From JACKCD01 sp041390905 (lineage in GTDB: Bacteria > Chloroflexota > Anaerolineae > Promineifilales > Promineifilaceae): a stretch of DNA of 64,000 nucleotides. How positions within the stretch are numbered: the stretch's first letter is position 1; every line of letters starts with the position of its first letter. The position numbers were made by a program, and so were the translations under genes. The stretch lies in assembly GCA_041390905.1 (NCBI GenBank), contig JAWKPA010000013.1, forward strand, positions 1-64,000, in the 5' to 3' direction. The notes below the pieces were generated by a model. The model was not told the DNA's origin, did not search any database, and worked only from the letters and a program-made list of their open reading frames with translations. Positions 52,294 through 61,282 of this stretch are shown here, in pieces.

Positions 52294-54300
52294 TTACTCG
52301 TGCAGACCGCCCTTTCTCCAATCCAACTTCTCCTGGTACTCCTTCAAGGCATCCCAGGCGCTTTCGGCGGCCAGGCGGGCTTGTTCCGGCCATGCTTCGT
52401 GGTTGGAAAGGCGGAAGCGGGGGCCGGCTTCATCTAGCAGTTGGTCAATAAATTCAGAGGAGGTTTCGGCCAGCTTGGCAAAGGTGTAGATGCCTTTGGC
52501 GTTGAGCAACTGCTCGATTTTGGGGCCGATGCCCCACACAATTTTGAGGTCATCGGGTGCGCCGAAGTAAATGGGGCGCACTTTGGAGCGCATGAGGGAA
52601 CGGCCGTCGCTGTTGACCATGCGGGCAATGACATCGTGGGTGCCGCTGGGGGCGGTTATCTCGGTTTGATAGGCCCAGGTGCCGTCGTCGGAAACGGCCG
52701 TTTTGCCAATTTCGCTCTCACCAACCCAGAAATGAACGCTGGTGCCGGGTTCACCTTCGCCAGCCATGCTAAAGCTGCCCGTAACCATGCCATCACCCAC
52801 GGGGCTAAAGGCACCCAGAACGGGATCCAGGGTACGCAGCTTGGCCCATTCGCGGGGGGCAGCCAGGAACAGGTAGTAGGGGGCGGACACATCCTGCGGT
52901 TCGCCGTCGTCGTCAAGATAGCGCGTCGTTACCTCATAGTCGCCAGCGTTGGTGATGGCGGTGGGCAGTGACCAACGGCCGTTTTCATCCACAACCGCTG
53001 TCCCCACCGCATTGTTGTTAACCAGCAGCTCAACCGCCGTGTTGGGGCGGCCGGTGCCTGCCAGCATGATAGTGCCTGTTTCCATGTTGGGGTCATCCAG
53101 CTCAATTTCTGGTGCTTCGTCCCGATCAAAGAGGGCGGCGATGGCCCCGCCAACGGCACCGGCGGCAGCGGCCAGCCCGGCACCCAGCCCGGCGAGGCTA
53201 AAGCCGTCGTCGTCGTCATCGGCAGTTGTGACATTGGCCGTCAGGCTGCTGCTCAATTGCGCGTTCAGGGTTTCTGATTCGGCGCGGCTGGCCGCGAGGT
53301 CGGCTTCGAGGGCGGCAATGCGGCTTTGGGCGGCTTCCAGTTCGGGCAGTTCGGCGGCGCGAGCGTCTAAATCGGCTTGCAGGGTGGCGAGGTGGTGCGA
53401 ACGGCCGTTAAGTTCAGCCGACAAATCATCCAGTTCCCCACGCCGGGCATCCAAACTGGCCGACAACGCTGCCAATTCGGCCGCCCGGTTGTCGTAGCTG
53501 AGGGACAAATCACCCAGTTCGGCTTCGCGGGCATTCAAATCTGCTTCCCACTTGCCCAGCCACTGTTGGGTAGCGTTGTGCGTCAGATTCAGGCCGTCGA
53601 GTTCACTTTGGCGACCATTCAGATTGGCTGCTAGAACGGCCAACTCTGCCCCGCGATTGTCATGGCTGAGGGATAAATTGCCCAATTCTGCCTCACGCGC
53701 ATTGAGGCGGGCTTCCCAATCGCCCAGCCGCTGCTCGGTGGCGTTGTAGTTGAGTGCCAAATCATCAAGCTCGCTTTGGCGGGTGTTGAGGCTGGCGGCC
53801 AGGGTTGCCAATTCGGCCCCCCGGTTGTCATAGCGCAGGTTGAGGTCGTCGAGTTCGGTGCCACGGGTCTGGAGGTCGGCTTCCCAATCGGTTAGCCGCT
53901 GTTCGGTGACGGCGTAGCTGGCGGCCAGGTCGTCGAGGTTGCTTTTACGGCCGTTTAGGTTCAGCATCAGCTTGTCCAGCTCCCCTTGCCGTCCGTCCAG
54001 GCTGGTAGATAAAGCGGCTAATTCTCCTGCCCGCAGCGCATGGCTTGCCGCAACATCAGCAAGCTCACGCTCCTTCCCCTTTAGCTCCGCCTCCAGCGTT
54101 TCCAAACGCTTGCCATTAACGCGGAAATTGGCTAACTGCGTTTGCAGTCCCTGATTGTTTGCCTCGGCATCACGCAGGGAAGCTGTGAGATTTTTCTCTG
54201 CTTCGGTGCAAATGCGCCGGGGACGCCAGTAAAAGTAGTCGATCAGCATACCAACAATCCAGCCGATCAGCAGGCCAATGATGAGACTTAACCAATCCAT
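52294..54300 (-). CDS. Coiled-coil/Ig-like/HhH membrane protein
   Basis: 668 residues. One N-terminal helix (3-23), then a coiled coil to about residue 345 built from 56-residue units (eight heptads) with the recurring RGAELA.LAA.LN.RQSELD and NAREAELG.LSLS.DN. A Gly/Ala-rich hydrophobic patch (AGLGAGLAAAAGAVGGAIAALF) follows, then two Ig-like modules (about 385-560) and a C-terminal helix-hairpin-helix-like domain (DLKIVWGIGPKIEQLLNAKGI, residues about 580-668), as in DUF4332-type or NADH-dehydrogenase-associated HhH folds. Upstream partner of the VWA protein, separated by 146 bp; together they may form an envelope scaffold. Confidence 0.75.
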   Translation of the reverse strand: MDWLSLIIGLLIGWIVGMLIDYFYWRPRRICTEAEKNLTASLRDAEANNQGLQTQLANFRVNGKRLETLEAELKGKERELADVAASHALRAGELAALSTSLDGRQGELDKLMLNLNGRKSNLDDLAASYAVTEQRLTDWEADLQTRGTELDDLNLRYDNRGAELATLAASLNTRQSELDDLALNYNATEQRLGDWEARLNAREAELGNLSLSHDNRGAELAVLAANLNGRQSELDGLNLTHNATQQWLGKWEADLNAREAELGDLSLSYDNRAAELAALSASLDARRGELDDLSAELNGRSHHLATLQADLDARAAELPELEAAQSRIAALEADLAASRAESETLNAQLSSSLTANVTTADDDDDGFSLAGLGAGLAAAAGAVGGAIAALFDRDEAPEIELDDPNMETGTIMLAGTGRPNTAVELLVNNNAVGTAVVDENGRWSLPTAITNAGDYEVTTRYLDDDGEPQDVSAPYYLFLAAPREWAKLRTLDPVLGAFSPVGDGMVTGSFSMAGEGEPGTSVHFWVGESEIGKTAVSDDGTWAYQTEITAPSGTHDVIARMVNSDGRSLMRSKVRPIYFGAPDDLKIVWGIGPKIEQLLNAKGIYTFAKLAETSSEFIDQLLDEAGPRFRLSNHEAWPEQARLAAESAWDALKEYQEKLDWRKGGLHE

Positions 54301-55250
54301 TCTGTTCCTCCAAAATATTTGTCAAACGATTTGTCCAAACGGGATATCTATGCAGGCGTTGCTCTCACGTTTGTGGATTTACCAATTCAATGGGCAGAAA
54401 ATATCTTATGCTTTTCCATGTCATTCCGAGATATTCCGAGGAATCTTTTTGCTTCCTTCAGGGGAAAGATTCCTCGCTCTGAAGACGCCGCCCGGAATGA
54501 TAGGGGCCCGATTAACTTATGAATCCGCTATTCGTGGGAATGACAATCCTTTTTTCTCACTGTTGCTGAAAACCTGCATAGTTTCCAAATGGTAAACGAA
54601 AGCATAGCAGATTATGACAAACGGGGAACCAATACGTTATCTACTTGCTTGTGGTTTATAAAGTTTGGAAACGACTTGGTTGGGAATTCCAACGTGTATC
54701 AAACACTCTCCATTCTTTTGTCACCAAATTTTAAGGTTAGTCACGGAAATTGTCTGTCATATTTTTCCTGACAAACGGCCGAAAAGTAGGGGCGAGGCCG
54801 CGCGGAAAGAGGCAGGGTGAACAGGTTTTAGCGGTTAACAAAATAAACGGGCAAACATGTCATTTCGAGGTCCTCCGAGAAATCCCGTTGGCAACGGCCT
54901 GATGAGTGGGATTTCTCCTCGAAGACTCGTCGAAATAACATTCTGCCGCGCCTGTCTTCAGACACCGTAACCGGTACAGATAAGGGCGAAGCAACCGAGG
55001 AGAAAGGCACGTGGCGTTGCCAGTATCTGTGCCGGTTGCTGCGCCCCTGCTTTGGCGCAATGGCGTGCCTTTCATACAATTACGGGCATGGTTCAAGTTA
55101 GCTTTACAAATGGTAGAACGATTTTGCAAATCGTTCTCTGGGCGATTTGCAAAATCACCCTACAGCGTGTCAGGCTAACTTTTCGGGCTTTTGAACCATG
55201 CCCAATGATGGTACTGTATCTTTGCTGCCAGCGCACAAAAGGCAAGTTTT
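54301..55250. other. 950-bp repeat-rich intergenic region
   Basis: Contains a diverged TGTCATTCCGAG palindrome (54419-54502), a good TGTCATTTCGAGG palindrome (54856-54942), an inverted repeat ACCGGTACAGATA..TATCTGTGCCGGT (about 54971-55036), and the 55083-55203 element. A 60-codon frame at 54589-54771 shows no protein features. No promoter for cas6 was identified with confidence. Confidence 0.5.
55083..55203. repeat. Composite inverted repeat upstream of cas6
   Basis: The outer arms CGGGCATGGTTCAAGTTAGC and the complement ending in TTGAACCATGCCC enclose a GTAGAACGATTTTGCAAATCG / CGATTTGCAAAATC..CCTAC core, related to the palindromes at 40163 and 42273. Confidence 0.65.
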
Positions 55251-56129
55251 ATGAATGAATCTCCCGATCTTTATGCTTTGATGATTCGGTTGACGGCGAA
55301 GCACAACGGCCGTTTACACAGTACCCAAGGTCATCTTGCCCACGCCGCCTTTCTCAACATTGTCCAGCAGGTAGACCCCGCCTTGGCCGAGGCCCTGCAT
55401 GACAAAAACGGCCGTAAACCCTTTACCCTTTCCCCTCTGTATGAGTTCGGCCACGGCCGCAGGGGGCAGCTTGCCATTGCAGCCGGGCAAAGCGGCTGGC
55501 TGCGCGTCACGTTGCTGGACCCCACCCTGTTCCAAACCTTTATCCGCTACTTCCTCGAAGGCCACCCCCTGCCGGCTCTGCGGCTGGAGCGGATGCAGTT
55601 TGCCGTTAGCGAAATTTTGAGCAGCGAGGGCAGCCACCCATTGGCGGGCAGCAGCAGCGTGGCGGCTTTGGGTGCCAAATGGACGGCCGTTTCCCAGCCC
55701 CCTACCACCATTGACCTCACCTTTTGCACGCCCACCGCCTTTAGTTTGCGTAACGGCCGTTTTCGCCACATGCACATCCTCCCCGACCCGCCCCTTGTGT
55801 TTGGCGAGCTTGCCAGCTATTGGGACAGGCTGAGCGGCAGCGACACCAAAGATGCCGTGCGCCAGTTCACCGCCTTTGGCATGGCCGTGGCCCGGCACGA
55901 TATTGCCAGCCACATGTACCAATTCAGCAAGAGCAAGCAGGTTGGTTTTTGCGGCAAGGTTGTTTTCAAGCTGCTGGATGACACCAACCCCACCATGACC
56001 AGCTATCTCAACCTGCTGGCCGACCTTGCCTTTTACACCGGCGTTGGCTACAAAACCACGATGGGTATGGGGCAGGTTGTCAGAACGGTAAAACTGCCAG
56101 GGGGTCTGAACGGGTTGTTGGGCAAATGA
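55251..56129 (+). CDS. cas6: CRISPR-associated endoribonuclease Cas6
   Basis: 292 residues. It processes precursor crRNA by cutting inside each repeat. The N-terminal ferredoxin-like fold (LYALMIRLTAKHNGRLHSTQGHLAHAAFL) and the C-terminal part (GFCGKVVFKLLDDTNPTMTSYLNLLADLAFYTGVGYKTTMGMGQV) match the family's glycine-rich loop. His near residue 29 or 43 could be catalytic. No other cas gene is present; interference and adaptation proteins must be encoded elsewhere. It is 444 bp upstream of the array and in the same direction. Confidence 0.9.
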   Translation: MNESPDLYALMIRLTAKHNGRLHSTQGHLAHAAFLNIVQQVDPALAEALHDKNGRKPFTLSPLYEFGHGRRGQLAIAAGQSGWLRVTLLDPTLFQTFIRYFLEGHPLPALRLERMQFAVSEILSSEGSHPLAGSSSVAALGAKWTAVSQPPTTIDLTFCTPTAFSLRNGRFRHMHILPDPPLVFGELASYWDRLSGSDTKDAVRQFTAFGMAVARHDIASHMYQFSKSKQVGFCGKVVFKLLDDTNPTMTSYLNLLADLAFYTGVGYKTTMGMGQVVRTVKLPGGLNGLLGK

Positions 56130-56572
56130 TTAAAAGGTCACGCAAAGGCGCCAAGCCGCCAGGATAAAGCGTTTTTCTTTGTGCCTTTGCGTGAGATTCA
56201 GTGACAACTTGTTCGTAGACTCCCGCCCGCCAGCATTGGTAGTGTTCAACCGCATGAAAATGCGCTATACTTGTCTTGTGTGCCACAGCGACCCTGATTG
56301 TGACCGCGAGCGGCGCAGCACCCCGCTCCTTAGCCGTAGGCACTCGCAGCCATGATCCCCCAAATGTGGGGGCAAGCACCTTGACAACCCGCAAAATGTG
56401 CGGCACATACCGAAACTATCGCCCTGACCATTGTCCCACTCGCCAGACCGCAGTCGGTGGAGGAAAAACGGCCGTTTTGGCCGCCAAAAGGGTGGCAAAT
56501 GGGGACACAGTTGCCCAATGGGTAAAAAATATGAGGGGGAATGGAGTAAACGGCCGTTGCTGCGAGCGCGGC
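56130..56572 (+). other. Probable CRISPR leader region
   Basis: 443 bp between cas6 and the first repeat. It includes a TCACGCAAAGGCGCC..TGCCTTTGCGTGA hairpin (56139-56195) that may end cas6 transcription, CCCCCAAATGTGGGGGC near 56349, and two AACGGCCGTT copies close to the first repeat. Leader identity is inferred from repeat orientation (3' end GATTGAAAC). Confidence 0.5.
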
Positions 56573-59500
56573 GCCGGAACTCCCCCAGAATCGCCTCTGC
56601 GATTGAAACAAGAGCTGACTTTCCTAGCTCGAACAGGTGGACAACGCCGGAACTCCCCCAGAATCGCCTCTGCGATTGAAACGGAAACGGCCGTTCAGCA
56701 GATTTGGAGTTGGTCTAGGCCGGAACTCCCCCAGAATCGCCTCTGCGATTGAAACACCAGCAGCTACCCCGAATTCCATACCGGCAACATCGCCGGAACT
56801 CCCCCAGAATCGCCTCTGCGATTGAAACGTGCCGATGCGACCAACATCGTTGTTGATTGCCGGGCCGGAACTCCCCCAGAATCGCCTCTGCGATTGAAAC
56901 AAACAGTGCCGGTCAGCGTCACCAGCCGGAACTCCCCAGAATCGCCTCTGCGATTGAAACTTATTTGGTCACGCCCCAGACCCCGATAGCTTAGAGCCGG
57001 AATTCCCCAGAATCGCCTCTGCGATTGAAACATTCTAAATATGTTCCACCTAGGCCGGAACCCCCCAGAATCGCCTCTGCGATTGAAACATGGCAACCAA
57101 CAAAAACAGCAAGCCGGAACTCCCCCAGAATCGCCTCTGCGATTGAAACTGGTCCTACACCGCACCGGTGTTTAGCCGGAATCCCCCAGAATCGCCTCTG
57201 CGATTGAAATCGCGCGTTGCGGTGCGCTGCCTCAAGCCGGAATCCCCCAGAATCGCCTCTGCGATTGAAACCCATTCCAGCTGGTGCAGGTGGCATGCCG
57301 GAACTCCCCCAGAATCGCCTCTGCGATTGAAACCTCTTCCATTACTACGGAAAAAAGCCGAACTCCCAGAATCGCCTCTGCGATTGAAACCATATGTCGC
57401 CGTTGGCCGGTTGCGGAACTCCCCCAGAATCGCCTCTGCGATTGAAACACGCCGGATGATAGGCTATGCCCGCGTTGTAAGCGCCGGAACTCCCCCAGAA
57501 TCGCCTCTGCGATTGAAACTATCGCTCATTTTGCCCCTGCTTGCCCAAATACAACGCCGGAACTCCCCCAGAATCGCCTCTGCGATTGAAACCTGACGCC
57601 AATCTCAGGCTTGCCGCAAATATCAGCCGGAACTCCCAGAATCGCCTCTGCGATTGAAACAAGCCGCTATTCTTTGCCACAAACGTTACTGACGCGCTGA
57701 ACTCCCAGAATCGCCTCTGCGATTGAAACATTGTCGAACGATTGAGTCATGTTTCGGCTCAGTGCCGAACTCCCCAGAATCGCCTCTGCGATTGAAACTG
57801 GATAAGTAGAGAATTAGTCGCCACCCATGAAACGCCGGAACTCCCCAGAATCGCCTCTGCGATTGAAACATTCTCACGTTTCCTTTCGTCAAAGTCTCGA
57901 TGCGGAACTCCCCAGAATCGCCTCTGCGATTGAAACTTTCCGACCGTCACCAGCAAACGGCCGCGGAAGCCGGAACTCCCCCAGAATCGCCTCTGCGATT
58001 GAAACATTTTATCTCTAATCGCCTTCAACCTCTTGTCGCCGGAACTCCCCAGAATCGCCTCTGCGTGAAACTTTACAAGAAAAACGGCGAAATTGCCCAC
58101 GGTGGATGCCGGAACTCCCCAGAATCGCCTCTGCGATTGAAACTTAACATGGAAATGAGCGAAGAACAAAGTAATTTACGCCGGAACTCCCCAGAATCGC
58201 CTCTGCGATTAAAACAACTTCGCCATTTAATGCGCCGCGTACCTACAACGTCAACTCCCCAGAATCGCCTCTGCGATTGAAACGTTACTTGGTATTACCC
58301 GAAATTCAAAATAGCCAGCCGGAACTCCCCCAGAATCGCCTCTGCGGAAACTGGTCGTTTAATACGACAAAATCACGCGCCTTGGCGGAACTCCCCAGAA
58401 TCGCCTCTGCGATTGCCCGCCAAACAGTCATGGCATCATCAATACTGGTGGCTGAACCCCCAGAATCGCCTGCGATTGAAAGCGATTTCTTTGACTGCTA
58501 CAAAAAGACAGAGCCGGAACCCCCCAGAATCGCCTCTGCGATTGAAACTTGCTGGTCGCTTCTCCCCGACCTCTACCGAAGCCGGAACTCCCCAGAATCG
58601 CCTCTGCGATTGAAACACATCAGCCCTTTATCGAATTCTTGGGGTCAAGCCGGAACTCCCCCAGAATCGCCTCGCGATTGAAACATTGGGGATGCGAATG
58701 CGGCCTGGGGGATGGATGTGGCTGAATCCCCCAGAATCGCCTCTGCGATTGAAACTGGTGCAATATGGCAACTAAATGAACGAATTAACCGAGCGGAACT
58801 CCCCCAGAATCGCCTCTGCGATTGAAACAAATGGTGGCATCGCAAAGGGGCTATGGCTTCCTGCCGGAACTCCCCAGAATCGCCTCTGTGATTGAAACTG
58901 CCGCTCATAAGAACCAGCGGCGGGCGATGAGCCGGAACTCCCCCAGAATCGCCTCTGCGATTGAAACACCAGCAGCTACCCTGAATTCCATACCGGCAAC
59001 ATCGCCGGAACTCCCCCAGAATCGCCTCTGCGATTGAAACGTACCGATACAACTCAACATCGTTGTTGATTGCCGCGCCGGAACTCCCCCAGAATCGCCT
59101 CTGGAGGGTAGGACGGGAGATAAAGAGCGTATCTCTGGTCGCGTTTTGTGAAATTAGTCGGGAAAATGGCACCCCCCATTGAAACTAAGCCTTAGCAAAA
59201 TTTCGGTCGTTGGCGTAAATTTGCAACAGTATAGACTCCCGTTTCCACGGGGTGAAACTGTTAGAAGAGCATCCCAAACTGGCTGTCTACGGTTCTTTTT
59301 CTGAAGCTGGTGGCTATCCTGTACCGACAATGTTTGGCAAAATGGTAAGTTGATAGGTGCAGGTTGTTGGTTACATCAAATTTTTGTGGCTTTGCCTGAA
59401 CCACATGGCAAAAAGGTAGGAAAAACGGCCGTTTTCTAAGCTATTTTGCTCACAAAAGGTAAGAAATGCGCGTAAAAGACTGCTTATTTTGAGCGCGACG

Positions 59501-60123
59501 GGAGTTATCTTCCACTACGAAAAACGCGACTTTTTTTGCAAGCATCGTTGCGGCAACCACGAAAAACGCGACGGGAGTTTTAGTCCTACCACGTTTTTTT
59601 CCCTCTATGTTATACTAAACGTAGTGGCCACTACGTTTAACGCGACGGCAGTTATCTCCCGTCCTACCCTCCCTCTGCGATTGAAACTCGATGATGCACT
59701 CTTGCATAATTTGATTTCGGTTGGCCGGAACTCCCCCAGAATCGCCTCTGCGATTGAAACTTAGGCGTGCTGATAGTCCGTGTGCCAGGAATGCCCCAGC
59801 CGGAACTCCCCCAGAATCGCCTCTGCGATTGAAACGTGCCGCCGTCCGTCCACCCGCTTTGTATTCACGGGCCGGAACTCCCCCAGAATCGCCTCTGCGA
59901 TTGAAACTTTGGAACGGCATTAGGCACACTGGCAGCCAACGCCACCGCCGGAACTCCCCCAGAATCGCCTCTGCGATTGAAACTATCCCTGTGTCTTTGC
60001 CATCGAAGTCGAATAGCGCGAGCCGGAACTCCCCCAGAATCGCCTCTGCGATTGAAACTTCCCATTCTTGCGCGGCACCTCCAAATACGCCGAACGCCGG
60101 AACTCCCCCAGAATCGCCTTTGC
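56573..60123 (+). CRISPR. CRISPR array, 44 repeats, type I/III-like, interrupted
   Basis: Consensus repeat 37 nt, starting GCCGGAACTCCCCCAGAATC and ending GCCTCTGCGATTGAAAC. The ATTGAAAC end is the 8-nt crRNA 5' handle typical of Cas6-processed types I and III and sets transcription left to right. Repeats 1-5, 36-37 and 39-43 are perfect, and the two halves of 38 restore the consensus. Repeats 6-35 often lack one C or have larger deletions, and the last (60096-60123) is truncated. Most spacers are 32-39 nt, but spacers 5 and 7-13 are only 22-25 nt. Repeat 38 is split by a 568-bp element. Spacers 3-4 recur as 36-37 with mismatches. Confidence 0.97.
59104..59671. mobile_element. 568-bp inverted-repeat element inside a CRISPR repeat
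   Basis: The ends are exact 20-bp inverted repeats (GAGGGTAGGACGGGAGATAA and its complement). Flanking CCTCTG at 59098-59103 and 59672-59677 is a 6-bp target duplication; removing one copy and the element restores a perfect 37-nt repeat. The right third contains imperfect internal copies of ACGCGACGGGAGTTATCT. There is no convincing transposase frame, so it is a non-autonomous element or a collapsed insertion sequence. Confidence 0.85.
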
Positions 60124-60219
60124 AAAACGGCCGTTTTCCCCTTTTCATTGTTTTATGATGAGGGTGGAAACGGCCGTTTTTTGTTTGGGTGGGTTGTGTC
60201 AGGCAAAATAGGGCTGCGC

Positions 60220-60247
60220 TTGACAGATACCGCCATTTGCATAGGAT
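60220..60247 (+). promoter_or_regulatory. Possible promoter of the antirepressor-like gene
   Basis: TTGACA at 60220-60225, 16-bp spacer, TAGGAT at 60242-60247. Confidence 0.45.
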
Positions 60248-60302
60248 TGCAATCAGGGTGGGCAAGGGCATTGGTTGGCAAATGGTTCAGGAGTAGAAGC
60301 TG

Positions 60303-61112
60303 GTGACAGATCAAGCATTGGTGCCGGTTGAACAGCGGCAAGTGTTGTTTTATGAGGATACGGTAACGGCCGTTCGCCTGGAAGATGGGCGGGTGTTTGT
60401 ACCCATCAGACCCGTTTGCGATCTGCTTGGTGTAAGCTGGACGGGGCAAAATGACCGCATCAACCGCGATCCAGTCCTGTCCCAAATTGCGAGTAACGTC
60501 CGTGTTACACGGATAGAACAAAATCGTGAGCGACAAATCAGCATGTTGTGCTTGCCGCTGGAATTTCTGAACGGCTGGCTGTTTGGCATTCAGGCCAGCC
60601 GGGTCAAGCCAGAGGTGCAGGCGCGTTTGATACGGTATCAGTTGGAATGCTACCGGGTGCTGTATGAGGCGTTTCAAAAGGGGAGCTTGACGACAGACCC
60701 CTCGTTTGAGGCACTGCTTGAGCAGGACACACCAGAGGCCAACGCCTACAAGATGGCGCAGGCGGTTTTGCGGCTGGCGCGTAACCAGCTTTTGCTGCGT
60801 GCCGAACTGGATGATCACACCCGCCAGTTGCAGCAGCATTCGGAGCGGCTGGAATCTATTGAGGCGCAACTTGGCAACGCCGAACGGTTTATTACCGAGA
60901 GCCAGGCCAGCCAGCTTTCGCAGGCGGTGAAGGCGGTGGCGATGGCATTGAGTAAGCAGACGCGGCGCAATGAATATGGCGGGGTGTATGGGGAACTGTA
61001 CCGGCGGTATGACATCACGGGGTACAAAATGCTGCCGGTGACAAGGTTTGAGGATGCGATGGCGTGGCTGGGGGAGTGGCTGGCGCAGCTCAATACGAAG
61101 GATGGTTTTTAA
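60303..61112 (+). CDS. Phage antirepressor N-terminal domain protein
   Basis: 269 residues from a GTG with AGGAG upstream. The N-terminal 120 residues match the P22_AR_N/BRO-N type (YEDTVTAVRLEDGRVFVPIRPVCDLLGVSWTGQNDRINRD, CLPLEFLNGWLFGI, RYQLECYRVLYEAF). The middle is a coiled coil (LRAELDDHTRQLQQHSERLESIEAQLG). The end (YGGVYGELYRRYDITGYKMLPVTRFEDAMAWL) resembles an ORF6C-like domain. In phages these bind DNA or repressors to switch lysogeny. Here it is a lone gene beside the array and a tRNA, with no other phage genes. Confidence 0.82.
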   Translation: MTDQALVPVEQRQVLFYEDTVTAVRLEDGRVFVPIRPVCDLLGVSWTGQNDRINRDPVLSQIASNVRVTRIEQNRERQISMLCLPLEFLNGWLFGIQASRVKPEVQARLIRYQLECYRVLYEAFQKGSLTTDPSFEALLEQDTPEANAYKMAQAVLRLARNQLLLRAELDDHTRQLQQHSERLESIEAQLGNAERFITESQASQLSQAVKAVAMALSKQTRRNEYGGVYGELYRRYDITGYKMLPVTRFEDAMAWLGEWLAQLNTKDGF

Positions 61113-61115
61113 CAG

Positions 61116-61152
61116 AAAACGGCCGTTTGTGAGAACAAACGGCCGTTTTTTT
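61116..61152. terminator. Terminator built from two AACGGCCGTT copies
   Basis: AAAACGGCCGTTTGT, loop GAGA, ACAAACGGCCGTTTT, then a T-run. It ends the antirepressor gene on + and, through the A-run on its left side, the tRNA on -. Confidence 0.75.
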
Positions 61153-61155
61153 CAG

Positions 61156-61226
61156 AGCGGGCAACGGGAATCGAACCCGTACTAAATGCTTGGGAAGCAT
61201 TTGTGATACCTTTTCACCATGCCCGC
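61156..61226 (-). tRNA. tRNA-Gly (anticodon CCC)
   Basis: The acceptor stem GCGGGCA pairs with TGCCCGC, with U as discriminator. D-arm TGGTGAAAAGGTATCA; anticodon stem AATGC/GCATT with loop TTCCCAA, giving CCC and reading GGG. T-arm ACGGG TTCGATT CCCGT. The 3' CCA is not encoded, so it must be added by nucleotidyltransferase. Confidence 0.95.
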
Positions 61227-61238
61227 ATTGTGAAGCGG

Positions 61239-61266
61239 ATTATACCAAGTGGCTCAAGGGTGTCAA
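61239..61266 (-). promoter_or_regulatory. tRNA-Gly promoter
   Basis: Minus strand TTGACA (61266-61261), 16-bp spacer, TATAAT (61244-61239). Confidence 0.75.
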
Positions 61267-61282
61267 GCGTGTAATCATGGAA

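Noticed and set aside
54589..54771. 60-codon frame in the region before cas6
   Set aside because: No ribosome binding site, no recognisable pattern, inside repeat-rich non-coding DNA.
56573..60123. Self-targeting spacers
   Set aside because: Scanning by eye I found no spacer matching another part of the window beyond the shared AACGGCCGTT motif; a proper search of the full genome was not possible.
56624..60271. Open frames through the CRISPR array with repeated NRRGDSGGVPA or SIAEAILGEF peptides
   Set aside because: They are translations of the 37-nt repeat, which happens to lack stops in several frames; spacers give unrelated residues between them.
60303..61112. Prophage at the antirepressor gene
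   Set aside because: No integrase, structural or lysis genes nearby; the gene stands alone between the array and the tRNA.
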